The translations under genes were made by a program, and so were the position numbers. Shown piece by piece: positions 50,480 through 59,243 of a stretch of 64,000 nucleotides of DNA. Within the stretch, counting starts at the first letter, position 1, and each line of letters starts with the position of its first letter. Origin of the DNA: SAR92 clade bacterium (GTDB lineage Bacteria > Pseudomonadota > Gammaproteobacteria > Pseudomonadales > Porticoccaceae); assembly GCA_004211905.1 (NCBI GenBank), contig SHBP01000006.1, positions 1-64,000 on the forward strand. Reading direction: 5' to 3'. Under the pieces are notes generated by a model. The model saw only the letters and a program-made list of their open reading frames with translations. It was not told the origin of the DNA and made no database searches.

Positions 50480-51466
50480 ATGGCGGACAAAGAAAACGTA
50501 TTATCACCAGAAGAGTTAGATGCCCTAGCAGCAGGCGTTAAAGATGGGTCGATTGAGTCAAACACTGGTCTGAACACTCAGCTTAAGGCGGTAAAGCATG
50601 ATCTGGTAAATGAGGAAAGCGCCGGAGGGATGAACACTAGTGCGATAAACCCTATTAATGAACGGTTCCTTATTTTACTTAAGCAGCGTTTGTCGGGGGT
50701 TATAAGAACGCCAGTAAAGGGAGCAGCAGAGGAGGTTAGCATCCAGACTTATGGGGAGTTCATAGGAGGATTAAAAGCCCCCCAAGCAATAAACGTCATT
50801 CGTGCCAGACCCCTTCATGGAGAGGCCTTGGTGATCATTGATCCCAACCTTATTGCTGAATGCTTTAACAGTTTCTTTGGTAGCTCAACGGCATCAGGAG
50901 TATCTGACAGTGGTGATAAAGAATTTACACGAACTGAGCTAAGCATAAATAAAATATTGATGGCGGAGATCTATAATTCTCTGCAAGAAGCCTGGGCTCC
51001 AACTCAGCCCCTCACTTGTAAAGGCGTAGACTTTACAAGTGATCCAAAAAAAGTGAAAACGATGAAGTTCGACGAATTAGTTCTTGTTAGTAGGTTCCAC
51101 CTGTTAGTTGCCGAGGCTGAGAGAACTGTTGAAATTTTATATCCATACTACGCGCTTAAGTCTATTAGAAACTCTTTTCTGAGGCCAACTTCGCACATTG
51201 GCAAAGATGACTTGGCCGCGCGATGGAGTGCAAATCTAAAGTCTGCCGTCATGGATGCAGAACTTGAATTAACGGTGAGTCTGGCTCAAATAAGGACAAC
51301 TTTAAAAGAGTTTGAGTCTCTTCGGCAAGACGATATTGTCTATTTTGCTAAGCCGGCTTTTGCAACAGTGGATGTTGAGAACACAAGAGCTTTTGAGGGA
51401 AATATTGGCACCCAAGGATCAAACATGGCGGTGCAATTGGCGAATTCTTTAGTCAGCTCGAAGTGA
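50480..51466 (+). CDS. fliM: Flagellar motor switch protein FliM
   Basis: FliM is the main C-ring protein and binds CheY-P. The CheY-binding N-terminal motif is LSPEELDALAAGV. GEFIGGLKAPQAINVIRARPLHGEALVIIDPNLIAECFNSFFGSS is the conserved middle, and the C-terminal SPOA-like region follows (LAARWSANLKSAVMDAELELTVSLAQIRTTLKE). Its 328 residues are normal. Confidence 0.97.
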   Translation: MADKENVLSPEELDALAAGVKDGSIESNTGLNTQLKAVKHDLVNEESAGGMNTSAINPINERFLILLKQRLSGVIRTPVKGAAEEVSIQTYGEFIGGLKAPQAINVIRARPLHGEALVIIDPNLIAECFNSFFGSSTASGVSDSGDKEFTRTELSINKILMAEIYNSLQEAWAPTQPLTCKGVDFTSDPKKVKTMKFDELVLVSRFHLLVAEAERTVEILYPYYALKSIRNSFLRPTSHIGKDDLAARWSANLKSAVMDAELELTVSLAQIRTTLKEFESLRQDDIVYFAKPAFATVDVENTRAFEGNIGTQGSNMAVQLANSLVSSK

Positions 51467-51516
51467 AAAAATGAGTTTATGTTTAACGATTGACCAAGCA
51501 GAAAAGCGAGAAAATT

Positions 51517-51858
51517 ATGGAAGACAAAGAAGTAAATTTAGTAGATCAAGCAGACCAAGCAAGCGACTCTGAGTCGTTACTGGAGGAAACGAACAAAAGT
51601 AAAATTGACGCCGATGTACTACAAAATATTGCTGTCACCCTTTCTTTAGAAGTCGGAAGAACGAGCTTAAAGATACGAGACATTATGAGCCTTAGCCAAG
51701 GCAGCGTAGTGGAGTTAAGTAAGCTTGCAGGAGAGCCTCTTGATTTACTAGTTAATAACACGCGGGTTGCTCAGGGAGAGGTTGTTCTGGTTGGCGATCG
51801 TTATGGCGTTAAGTTAACTAACGTAGTGCCGGCATCAGAGCGAGTGAAGAATCTTTAA
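51517..51858 (+). CDS. fliN: Flagellar motor switch protein FliN
   Basis: FliN completes the C ring. After an acidic N-terminus, the SPOA domain is clear: VTLSLEVGRTSLKIRDIMSLSQGSVVELSKLAGEPLDLLVNNTRVAQGEVVLVGDRYGVKLTNVV. I take ATG 51517 (113 residues); a TTG at 51490 would add nine residues. It is followed by fliO after 15 nt. Confidence 0.95.
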   Translation: MEDKEVNLVDQADQASDSESLLEETNKSKIDADVLQNIAVTLSLEVGRTSLKIRDIMSLSQGSVVELSKLAGEPLDLLVNNTRVAQGEVVLVGDRYGVKLTNVVPASERVKNL

Positions 51859-51873
51859 AAGGAGCATACCGAC

Positions 51874-52248
51874 ATGGAGATTATTGGCTTACGAGAAGTT
51901 ATCACAATGATGGGGTCATTTGCAGTAGTAATAGCGCTGCTAGCAGCCACCCTATTTGGTATAAAAAAATATAGCGCAGGGATGGGGTTTTCGGGGGAAC
52001 ACAAGCTAGAGTTACTCGAGATCAAAAATCTTGGTAGCCGCCAAAAATTGTTGCTAATAGGCATCAATGGAGACCAGGTATTAATTGGTGTAACACCTCA
52101 TAGTTTGACGCAGCTAGCAACTTGGAACACAAGCGAACATGTCGTTAAGACCCAGCCAGGCGCTCATGAAAGCAAAATTACTCAAAAAAAGGGACATCAT
52201 GGCATGAGTTTTGGAACGCTATTTAATAAAGCCAAGATAAAGGATTAA
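51874..52248 (+). CDS. fliO: Flagellar export apparatus protein FliO
   Basis: FliO helps assemble the FliP ring. It has one N-terminal membrane segment (VITMMGSFAVVIALLAATLFGI) and the conserved small domain ELLEIKNLGSRQKLLLIGINGDQVLIGVTPHSLTQLATW. The 124-residue length and position between fliN and fliP fit. Confidence 0.93.
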   Translation: MEIIGLREVITMMGSFAVVIALLAATLFGIKKYSAGMGFSGEHKLELLEIKNLGSRQKLLLIGINGDQVLIGVTPHSLTQLATWNTSEHVVKTQPGAHESKITQKKGHHGMSFGTLFNKAKIKD

Positions 52249-52251
52249 TTG

Positions 52252-53085
52252 ATGCTCACAGCAATTAGGCAGGCGCATAAGTTAGATATTAGATTTGATA
52301 CCCCGCAATCGAAATCTTCTGGGCATGTGGCAAAAGGAATGAGGGTACTTGTTGGCGGCATAGCGCTGATAGGTATGATCCTTTCTCTGCCCGCGGATGC
52401 TCAAACAGGGTTACCAATCATAAATATGATTGATGATGGTAGTGGAGAGACTAAATACAGTTTAACGTTACAACTGCTTGCCTTAATGACGTTGCTTACA
52501 CTATTGCCGTCACTCTTGTTGATGATGACCTCTTTTGTCAGGATTATTATAGTAATGTCATTACTTCGGCAAGCTTTGGGAACGGCTCAAACACCGCCAA
52601 ACCAAGTTTTAGTCGGCATATCTCTTTTTCTGACAATATTCATTATGTCCCCCGTTTTGACATCTGTTTATGATCAAGCAATAACGCCTTACTTTGAGGA
52701 AAAAGTTTCCTTTGATACAGCTCTTTTAAAAGCCGAGGAACCTTTTAGAAACTTCATGCTTAATCAAACGCGTGAAGCGGATATTGCTATGTTCGCAGAA
52801 ATCGCAAATAACAAAGATATAACGTCTCCCGCAGATGTGCCTCTTGCAACATTAGTGCCGGCGTTTATTACTTCTGAACTAAAAAGTGCTTTTTCTATAG
52901 GCTTTCTTATCTATATACCCTTTATTGTGATCGATCTAGTGGTTGCAAGTGTTTTGATGTCCATGGGGATGATGATGTTGTCTCCGATGATGATATCAAT
53001 GCCCTTTAAATTAATGCTATTTGTTTTGGTTGACGGCTGGACTTTAATTATGGGCTCCTTAACGGGAAGCTTTGTGATTGGCTAG
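52252..53085 (+). CDS. fliP: Flagellar export gate protein FliP
   Basis: A core export-gate membrane protein. An N-terminal signal peptide is present (GGIALIGMILSLPADAQTG), as usual for FliP. LLALMTLLTLLPSLLLMMTSFVRIIIVMSLLRQALGTAQTPPNQVLVGISLFLTIFIMSP is the family signature, and VASVLMSMGMMMLSP ends the pattern. Its 277 residues are slightly longer than average because of the N-terminus. Confidence 0.97.
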   Translation: MLTAIRQAHKLDIRFDTPQSKSSGHVAKGMRVLVGGIALIGMILSLPADAQTGLPIINMIDDGSGETKYSLTLQLLALMTLLTLLPSLLLMMTSFVRIIIVMSLLRQALGTAQTPPNQVLVGISLFLTIFIMSPVLTSVYDQAITPYFEEKVSFDTALLKAEEPFRNFMLNQTREADIAMFAEIANNKDITSPADVPLATLVPAFITSELKSAFSIGFLIYIPFIVIDLVVASVLMSMGMMMLSPMMISMPFKLMLFVLVDGWTLIMGSLTGSFVIG

Positions 53086-53095
53086 AGGAGATTAT

Positions 53096-53365
53096 ATGGA
53101 AGTGGCGCAAGTAATAGATTTAGGAAGAGAGGCTCTTTGGATAGCGGTCTTAGTGGCGGCACCATTGCTTGGAACAGCGTTAGCAGTTGGTCTTTTAATT
53201 GGGGTATTTCAAGCGGCAACTTCGATACAAGAAATGACATTGAGCTTTATACCAAAGTTGGGCGTTATGGTGGTGGCTCTCGTTATCTTTGGAGGCTGGC
53301 AAATTGCAGTAATGGTCGATTTTTTTAGACGCATCTTCGAGCGGATTCCAATGTTGTTTATGTGA
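53096..53365 (+). CDS. fliQ: Flagellar export gate protein FliQ
   Basis: An 89-residue, two-helix gate protein: EALWIAVLVAAPLLGTALAVGLLIGVFQAATSIQEMTLSFIPKLGVMVVALVIFGGW is diagnostic. ATG 53096 has AGAGGAG at 53084-53090. It overlaps the fliR start at its stop codon. Confidence 0.97.
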   Translation: MEVAQVIDLGREALWIAVLVAAPLLGTALAVGLLIGVFQAATSIQEMTLSFIPKLGVMVVALVIFGGWQIAVMVDFFRRIFERIPMLFM

Positions 53366-54135
53366 TGGAAGTTTTAGTTTCTGAAGTTATTGACTATTTT
53401 TACAGACTACTTTGGCCGATGGTTCGAGTGTCATCTTTTCTGTTAGCAGCGCCTTTCTTTTCTTTACGGGCAGTGACAGTGCGAATACGTGTTTTGTTAG
53501 CGGCTATCTTAACGTGGTTCGTTTTTCCTCTTGCCGATTGGCCGACTGTCGACCCAATTACAGCCTTAGGGCTCAAAGAAATGGTTGTCCAAGTTTTTAT
53601 TGGGGTCTGTATGGGCCTTACATTGCAGATAGTTAATGCTGCACTGATCGTAGGCGGACAAAGCATATCCACCTCTATGGGATTGAGTATGGCCAATATG
53701 ATTGACGCGAATATGGGGAACGTGCCAGTTATCTCGCAGTTTATAGTTGTTTGTTCAACGCTCATATTCCTAGGCCTTGGGGGACATACCATTATTATTT
53801 CTCTGTTACTTGAGAGCTTTAGATTACTTCCAATAGGAGACTTAATTGAAATCCGAGCTTTGGCCGTGTTGGTTATAAAGTGGAGTTCTATGATATTTGT
53901 TGGCGCTGTTTTGCTGGCAATGCCTATGATGGCGTCATTGCTTTTAATCAATATGGGGTTGGGCGTTATTACCAGAGCGGCACCTGCCCTAAATATTTTT
54001 GCTGTGGGGTTTCCCGCAATGATCCTTGCTGGAATGTTGTTGTTGATGATGTCAATGCCAAGTATAGGTTTTCGTATCACATGGCTATGGAAACAAGCAT
54101 TTGATGTGTTAGGTCAAGTAATAGGGGTCATTTAA
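53365..54135 (+). CDS. fliR: Flagellar export gate protein FliR
   Basis: A 256-residue protein with six predicted membrane segments that completes the FliPQR gate. FLLAAPFFSLRAVTVRIRVLLAAILTWFVFP and GGQSISTSMGLSMANMIDANMGN are conserved FliR blocks, as is LGVITRAAPALNIFAVGFPAMILAGMLLLM. It starts at the fliQ stop (ATG 53365) and touches flhB. Confidence 0.97.
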   Translation: MEVLVSEVIDYFYRLLWPMVRVSSFLLAAPFFSLRAVTVRIRVLLAAILTWFVFPLADWPTVDPITALGLKEMVVQVFIGVCMGLTLQIVNAALIVGGQSISTSMGLSMANMIDANMGNVPVISQFIVVCSTLIFLGLGGHTIIISLLLESFRLLPIGDLIEIRALAVLVIKWSSMIFVGAVLLAMPMMASLLLINMGLGVITRAAPALNIFAVGFPAMILAGMLLLMMSMPSIGFRITWLWKQAFDVLGQVIGVI

Positions 54136-55286
54136 TGTCAGATGAGTCGTCAAGCGAAGAACGTACTGAAGAGCCTACGGCCAAGCGACTTGAAAAAGCA
54201 AGGGAGGACGGTCAGGTTGTTCGTTCTCAAGAACTTTCAGTCGCAGCCATGATGATTGGCGCAGCATTGTTTATGTATTTGTTTGGCAGCTATTTTCTCA
54301 TAAGGACTGGAGAAATATTTGCCAGGGGGTTTGTGTTTGACCGTAAGGATGTTTTTGACTCGCATCTATTGCCTACGACGTTTGGGACTCATGCCCTAGA
54401 AAGCATGATAGTTGCGCTACCCCTTTTTGCGCTCACCGTCGTTATTGCAGTCGCTGCTGCTGGATTATTAGGAGGCTATAACTTATCTATAAAAGCGCTC
54501 GCGCCAAAAGCAAGCAAGCTGAATCCTATACATGGATTAAAGCGGATATTCGGGATGAAGGCTTTGGTGGATCTATCTAAAGCTGTGCTCAAGTTTGGGT
54601 TGGTAGGTTCGGTTCTTTATTTTGTAGTTAGTAGCAATTTCGATGCATTAGTTGGTTTGGGCTTTAGCGAGGTGCAAGGAGCAATGTCTGGAGCAGGTGA
54701 GATGATTGCAAATGGAGTCGTGCTAGTAACCTTGACATTAATTGTAGCCGCTGGAATTGACGTACCGTATCAGGTTTATGAGCACAATAAAAAAATGAAA
54801 ATGACTAAGCAAGAGATAAAGGACGAGTTTAAAGACACGGAAGGCCGCCCTGAAGTAAAGGCTCAAATCAGGCGTAAACAAAGAGAAATGGCGATGGCTC
54901 TAATGATCGAAGCGGTAGGTGACGCAGATGTAATTGTTGTTAACCCAGATCATTTTGCTGTGGCGCTTAGCTATGACCCTTCAAGTGCCGGGGCTCCGAT
55001 GTTGGTTGCCAAAGGTGTAGATTTCTTGGCCCAAGGAATTCGAGAGAGAGCTAAAGAGGAGGGGGTCCCAGTGTTTTCTGCTCCTACGTTAGCGCGAGCG
55101 CTTTATTTTACAACAGATATCCAAGAACCCATTCCAGAATCACTATATTACGCAGTTGCTCAGGTTATTGCTTATGTATTTAGTCTAAATAGTTTTAATA
55201 AAGGGGCAACAGAGGCAGATAAGCCGAATCCCGAAGTCCCGTTGGATATGCGATATAACACTGATGGAACATTGCAGCAGCCATAA
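54135..55286 (+). CDS. flhB: Flagellar export specificity switch protein FlhB
   Basis: FlhB closes around the gate and switches substrate class after autocleavage. It starts SDESSSEERTEEPTAKRLEKAREDGQVVRSQELS, typical of FlhB, and has four membrane segments. The autocleavage site NPDH (VIVVNPDHFAVALSYDP) is intact. Its 383 residues are normal. In Pseudomonas-type clusters flhA would follow; here two unusual genes come first. Confidence 0.97.
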   Translation: MSDESSSEERTEEPTAKRLEKAREDGQVVRSQELSVAAMMIGAALFMYLFGSYFLIRTGEIFARGFVFDRKDVFDSHLLPTTFGTHALESMIVALPLFALTVVIAVAAAGLLGGYNLSIKALAPKASKLNPIHGLKRIFGMKALVDLSKAVLKFGLVGSVLYFVVSSNFDALVGLGFSEVQGAMSGAGEMIANGVVLVTLTLIVAAGIDVPYQVYEHNKKMKMTKQEIKDEFKDTEGRPEVKAQIRRKQREMAMALMIEAVGDADVIVVNPDHFAVALSYDPSSAGAPMLVAKGVDFLAQGIRERAKEEGVPVFSAPTLARALYFTTDIQEPIPESLYYAVAQVIAYVFSLNSFNKGATEADKPNPEVPLDMRYNTDGTLQQP

Positions 55287-55309
55287 GCTTTGCCTTAGGA
55301 GGGCAATAA

Positions 55310-56761
55310 ATGACGAACTCAGATACGAGCAAGAATCTTGAACTTGACCAATTCCTTGATCACGGAGATATTTTGTATTCTCGTAAGGATAAAAATAATT
55401 TTCGTCAGTCCCTTGATGCCGTTACGGAACATTCTATGGGGCTTGCTGTTATTGGAGATAATGAAGCTACATTGACCCATTATTCGAGAATTTTTATTTC
55501 CAGATTACGAAAGGAAAGAGAGCTTAATTTGGAAATTTTCCCACCTACTAACACTGAAGAGCTGTTGAAAAAATTTAATCAATTACTGTCGCAAATGACA
55601 ATGGATCAAGCTCGTCAAAACTCCCCAGCACACAAGCCGGTTACACTTATGCTCGTCAATGATGCAAATGTAGTCGAACCTGAGCAGTGGAAATTATTAT
55701 TGCAGCTACTTTCCGATTTTCCTGGAATTAATATTCGTATGGTGTTGTTCATTAACAAGGCTACATGGCCACGGTATGACGAGACATTAATGCTACTTGG
55801 CAGAAATATCTATCGTTGGGATATCAAAATACCTTCTGTTTTGGAAGCCAAAGAATTGGTTGCGGCAGCTCAAGGAACGATATATGAGAGAGAAGCGACA
55901 TTGCTTCTCAGTAATGTCGGGCATCACCGGGTGACTACAGGAACAAAAACACAGGGAGAGCCAGATCAGATGGCCTTTCAGAATCAGCAAACCCAAACAG
56001 ATAAAAAAAACCAGAGAGACGGCTCAAAACAACAGTTTAGTGCAAAAGCTGATGCAGAAGGCATTAAGAAAGATCTAGGTAACTCAGAGAGGCTAGTCAG
56101 AGGTCCTGTTGTGGCAGGCCTAATGTTAGCATTCTTGGTTGTTTCGGTTTTGATCGCGGAATATAGCGATCTGTTAACGAACATTTCTGGCGAGCCAAAG
56201 AAAGAGGAAGTACATAATAAAATGCTCCCGAATTCTCTGTTACCTAAGGATAAAGATAATGAGAAAATAGAGCCTGATGATGTTGGGGGCCTACTCCCCC
56301 AGAATTCCTCTTTAGACGAGCGCTACCGGAGTGTTTTGTCTGATCCAAGACCAAAATCTGAAGCCGCTGTTTTACAAAGCCAAAGAAAAGCGGGGGATCT
56401 ACCTTCAGATTTTGAGATAGAAGAGATAGAAGGTGGAAATAAAGATAAAAAAGGCGAGCAAAACATAACCGGGCAATTGAGAAGCAGGGCTGCGCAGACT
56501 TTTTTCGTGCAGCATATCGTTTTAAACAGTAACGAGAGCATTGGGAGTTATATGGCTGAATTCCCGGCCCTCGCTAATGCGTGGATTTTACCCATTAGTT
56601 CAAAAGGTAACAAAAACTACGGAGTTATTTCGGGACCATTCTCCTCAAGGGACGAAGCTACTGAGTTTGTTGCCGGGCCGGGAGTCCCAGAAGATTTTTT
56701 TCTTTGGGAGGCAGGGCAATTAAGGGAGTGGTGCAAGACAGATCAGAAGTGTGATTTGTAA
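55310..56761 (+). CDS. DamX-like membrane protein with SPOR domain
   Basis: A 483-residue protein 23 nt after flhB. Residues ~15-205 look like an AAA/ExeA-type ATPase domain that has lost its P-loop (GLAVIGDNEATLTHY where a Walker A would be; VTLMLVNDANVV where Walker B would be), as in DamX. A low-complexity Gln/Lys/Asp-rich part leads to one membrane segment (about 266-284, VVAGLMLAFLVVSVLIAEY). After a polar periplasmic linker, residues ~397-455 (TFFVQHIVLNSNES to SSRDEATEFV) fit a SPOR domain, which binds denuded peptidoglycan. DamX normally acts in cell division. Its place in a flagellar operon suggests septum/pole targeting of flagellar parts. Similarity to DamX is by pattern only. Confidence 0.7.
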   Translation: MTNSDTSKNLELDQFLDHGDILYSRKDKNNFRQSLDAVTEHSMGLAVIGDNEATLTHYSRIFISRLRKERELNLEIFPPTNTEELLKKFNQLLSQMTMDQARQNSPAHKPVTLMLVNDANVVEPEQWKLLLQLLSDFPGINIRMVLFINKATWPRYDETLMLLGRNIYRWDIKIPSVLEAKELVAAAQGTIYEREATLLLSNVGHHRVTTGTKTQGEPDQMAFQNQQTQTDKKNQRDGSKQQFSAKADAEGIKKDLGNSERLVRGPVVAGLMLAFLVVSVLIAEYSDLLTNISGEPKKEEVHNKMLPNSLLPKDKDNEKIEPDDVGGLLPQNSSLDERYRSVLSDPRPKSEAAVLQSQRKAGDLPSDFEIEEIEGGNKDKKGEQNITGQLRSRAAQTFFVQHIVLNSNESIGSYMAEFPALANAWILPISSKGNKNYGVISGPFSSRDEATEFVAGPGVPEDFFLWEAGQLREWCKTDQKCDL

Positions 56762-56858
56762 GGTTGATAAATCAGCCCTAAAGATAACCCTTCACCTGCC
56801 GACTCTAACTATAATCAGGCCAAAAGCCTTCTTCAAATATCACGCTTTCGGGGAAATG

Positions 56859-57620
56859 ATGAACGATAAAAAATCTACTAAAAGTGAATCCCTTGATGAA
56901 GATCAAGAACACTTGGCAGAGGCAGAGGCAGAGGCAGAGGCAGAGGCAGAGGCAGAGGCAGAGGCAGAGGCAGAGGCAGCTGAAGTACAAACTGCAGACA
57001 AAGCGCCAGGCTTTGCGAGTAGTCGAATATTGTTCAGCAGTGCCGTTGCTTTTTGTTTAGGGGCGATTCTATTTTTGGCGATGGCTTTGCAAGTATCTAA
57101 CAAGGTTGGGCAAGTCGACGATATGCTCATTGCTCTGACTAAGCGAGCTGTCAATATGAATACTGCGATCTCTTCATTTGAGGAATTAAATCGGACGATT
57201 CAAGAGATGGGTGATATTCAAGAGCAATTCCTGGATCAGCAGAATCTATTGTTAATTGCTGTGAAAGAAATAAAAACCCAGATTCCAGCGGAGGCAGCGC
57301 AGAAGGTTGCTACGCAGAACGCTGCTGTAGGTTTAAAAATTAATCAGCTTGAAGACACCCTGAATAAGCAAAATCTAACTATTGCAAGCGTAACGAAATC
57401 TATGGTGGGGCTGTCTTCTCGTATTGAGAAATTTGAAGAACGTTTGGTTGACGTCAAAAGACTCACTGAGGATGTTGATGCATTAGTTACGTTGGAGCGC
57501 GAAGATTACCTAGAAGTATTAAAACGGCAGGCCATTCTGCAAGAAGCTCAAGGAGGCAAGCAGATTATCAAAGTGCCTAGGGATCCAGACTTGATTTTCT
57601 ATTCTATTAAAACACCGTAG
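56859..57620 (+). CDS. Membrane coiled-coil protein with Ala-Glu repeat, function unknown
   Basis: I do not recognise this protein. From ATG 56859 (GGGGA just upstream; a frame extends back to 56751 inside the previous gene) it has 253 residues. A Lys/Glu-rich start leads into ten Ala-Glu pairs (residues 20-39) encoded by a perfect hexanucleotide repeat. One membrane segment follows (about 58-77, SAVAFCLGAILFLAMALQV). The rest is mostly predicted coiled coil (DDMLIALTKRAVNMNTAISSFEELN, INQLEDTLNKQNLTIASV, GLSSRIEKFEERLVDVKRL). It follows the DamX-like gene by under 100 nt and ends convergently with fliA, overlapping it by 14 nt. A structural partner of the DamX-like protein is a reasonable guess. 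Confidence 0.65.
   Translation: MNDKKSTKSESLDEDQEHLAEAEAEAEAEAEAEAEAEAEAAEVQTADKAPGFASSRILFSSAVAFCLGAILFLAMALQVSNKVGQVDDMLIALTKRAVNMNTAISSFEELNRTIQEMGDIQEQFLDQQNLLLIAVKEIKTQIPAEAAQKVATQNAAVGLKINQLEDTLNKQNLTIASVTKSMVGLSSRIEKFEERLVDVKRLTEDVDALVTLEREDYLEVLKRQAILQEAQGGKQIIKVPRDPDLIFYSIKTP
56915..56979 (+). repeat. Hexanucleotide tandem repeat GGCAGA, ten copies
   Basis: Ten perfect consecutive copies of GGCAGA run from 56915 to 56974, followed by a partial copy (GGCAG). The repeat encodes alternating Ala and Glu. Since the unit is two codons, copy-number changes would alter the length of the Ala-Glu stretch without a frameshift. Confidence 0.95.
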
Positions 57621-58335
57621 GATCGTTGTTAATCAAGTTTTTCCGCAGCTTTTCTGTTATGCCTGATAGCACTTGACTGATACGAGACTCACTAACTTCA
57701 AGCACAGCACCTATCTCTCGCAAATTCATTTCTTCAACATAGTAAAGAGAAACTATTGTTTTCTCACGTTCAGGAAGTTGATTAATAGCTTCTGTGAGGG
57801 AGCCCATTAATTGTTCTTTAAGTAACACTGATTCTGGTTCATTTGAGTTACCTGCCGGTAGGTCTATAGACTCAGGCACTTGCGCTTCTAGGGATATGGT
57901 CTGAAACTGATTAGCATGATTTCGTTCCTTTTGATAAACATCCATATCTTTATCCATGAAATTAGCCAGCTCTGCGTGATTCGGTTCGCGTCCCAGTTCA
58001 GCCGCCAGCTTATGGTGTGCTTCATTATGTTCTCGAATGTTAACCATTGCTGACCGAGGGAGATAAGACATTTTTCGAACTTGATCTAAAATTGCACCAC
58101 GAATACGATTTTTCGCGAAAATCTCAAAATCTACTCCTTTATTTGCGTCAAAGGATTTAGATGCTTCTATTAATCCAATAGTTCCTACCTGTATAAGCTC
58201 ATCGAGCTCCATAAATTTTGGAATTCTCCCTTGCAGATGTAAGGCGACTCGTTTCACCAAGCCAATATTCTTCAACAGAGTTTCGTCAGGTTGATTAATA
58301 CTTTGTATCTCGTTGTAGTCACTAATATTAGACAT
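57607..58335 (-). CDS. fliA: RNA polymerase sigma factor FliA (sigma-28)
   Basis: Sigma-28 directs late flagellar genes. Region 2 is visible as LIQVGTIGLIEASKSFDANKGVDFEIFAKNRIRGAILDQVRKMSYLPRSA, and region 4 as LPEREKTIVSLYYVEEMNLREIGAVLEVSESRISQVLSGITEKLRK. Its 242 residues are normal. It is the last gene of the flhA-flhF-flhG-fliA transcript, 9 nt from flhG. No anti-sigma factor flgM is present here. Confidence 0.97.
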   Translation of the reverse strand: MSNISDYNEIQSINQPDETLLKNIGLVKRVALHLQGRIPKFMELDELIQVGTIGLIEASKSFDANKGVDFEIFAKNRIRGAILDQVRKMSYLPRSAMVNIREHNEAHHKLAAELGREPNHAELANFMDKDMDVYQKERNHANQFQTISLEAQVPESIDLPAGNSNEPESVLLKEQLMGSLTEAINQLPEREKTIVSLYYVEEMNLREIGAVLEVSESRISQVLSGITEKLRKNLINNDPTVF

Positions 58336-58344
58336 GTTGTTATC

Positions 58345-59172
58345 CTACTTATTGGTTATATCTTGTCGCGCAAGGCGCTCTAAAAAGAACTGAAGGCCGC
58401 CACTTATGGAGGTTTTTGCTGTTAGCTTTGCAACTTCTTTTGCAAGTTTTTCAAAGTCTCTCGCCGCTGCACTTGACGGCGAAAACGTAAGCAAAGGTTT
58501 TGATGCTTTTATTGACCTAAGCACCATTTCATCTTCACGGATAGTCCCTAAGTGTCCTACCTCACCGCCTACAAAACGTTGGATTACAGATATAATTCCT
58601 TGGTAGAGGCGATTACCTTCCGCTGACGAAGGCATGCAGTTTGTAATAATTGATATATTATTTAGCTGATAATCTTGGATCATGACTTTAATAGAAGCGT
58701 AGGCGTCTGCAATCGAAGAAGGATCGTCTTTGACGATGACAAAGCGGTGCTGGCAAGCTCCTATAAACGTCATTACAGAGTCAGAGAGCCCTGCGGCAAG
58801 GTCCACAATCAAATAATCTAGATCATCTTCTATCTCTTCAAAGGATTGAATGATACCTGCCGCTTCTGAAATAGAAAGTGAAGCCATATGCTGAATGCCG
58901 CTAGACCCAGGGACTAACTGAACACCCATAGGACCCTCTATGATAATTTCTTGAAGAGTCTTCTCTCCGCTCAAAACATGACTAAAATTGTATTTAGCTC
59001 TGCAGCCAAGTGCTAACTGAGCATTGGCTAGTCCGAGATCTGCATCGAAAACCATTACCTTTTTGCCCTGTGAAGCTAGCGAAACCGCTAAATTTGCGGA
59101 TACCGTTGTTTTTCCTACGCCGCCTTTACCGCTAACAATCCCTATTACTTGTGTTGAATGTAGTTTTCCCAT
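58345..59172 (-). CDS. flhG: Flagellar number regulator FlhG/FleN (MinD-like ATPase)
   Basis: FlhG limits flagellar number and, in Pseudomonas, restrains FleQ. The deviant Walker A is SGKGGVGKTT (about residues 14-23); DADLGLANAQLALG and LIVDLAAGLSDSV are the MinD-type switch motifs, all intact. At 275 residues it is normal. The N-terminus is short and lacks the DQAxxLR helix with which some FlhG proteins activate FlhF GTPase. Next to it lies an FlhF with no GTPase motifs. Confidence 0.93.
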   Translation of the reverse strand: MGKLHSTQVIGIVSGKGGVGKTTVSANLAVSLASQGKKVMVFDADLGLANAQLALGCRAKYNFSHVLSGEKTLQEIIIEGPMGVQLVPGSSGIQHMASLSISEAAGIIQSFEEIEDDLDYLIVDLAAGLSDSVMTFIGACQHRFVIVKDDPSSIADAYASIKVMIQDYQLNNISIITNCMPSSAEGNRLYQGIISVIQRFVGGEVGHLGTIREDEMVLRSIKASKPLLTFSPSSAAARDFEKLAKEVAKLTAKTSISGGLQFFLERLARQDITNK

Positions 59173-59243
59173 AGCTAGTCTCTTATAGTGTTTTAGTTGT
59201 ACAAATATTTTGAAAAATTAGTCGCTACTTTTTTAAAATTAAC

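Noticed and set aside
53400-54080. Long open frame (226 codons) on the minus strand opposite fliR
   Set aside because: Antisense shadow of a hydrophobic coding gene.
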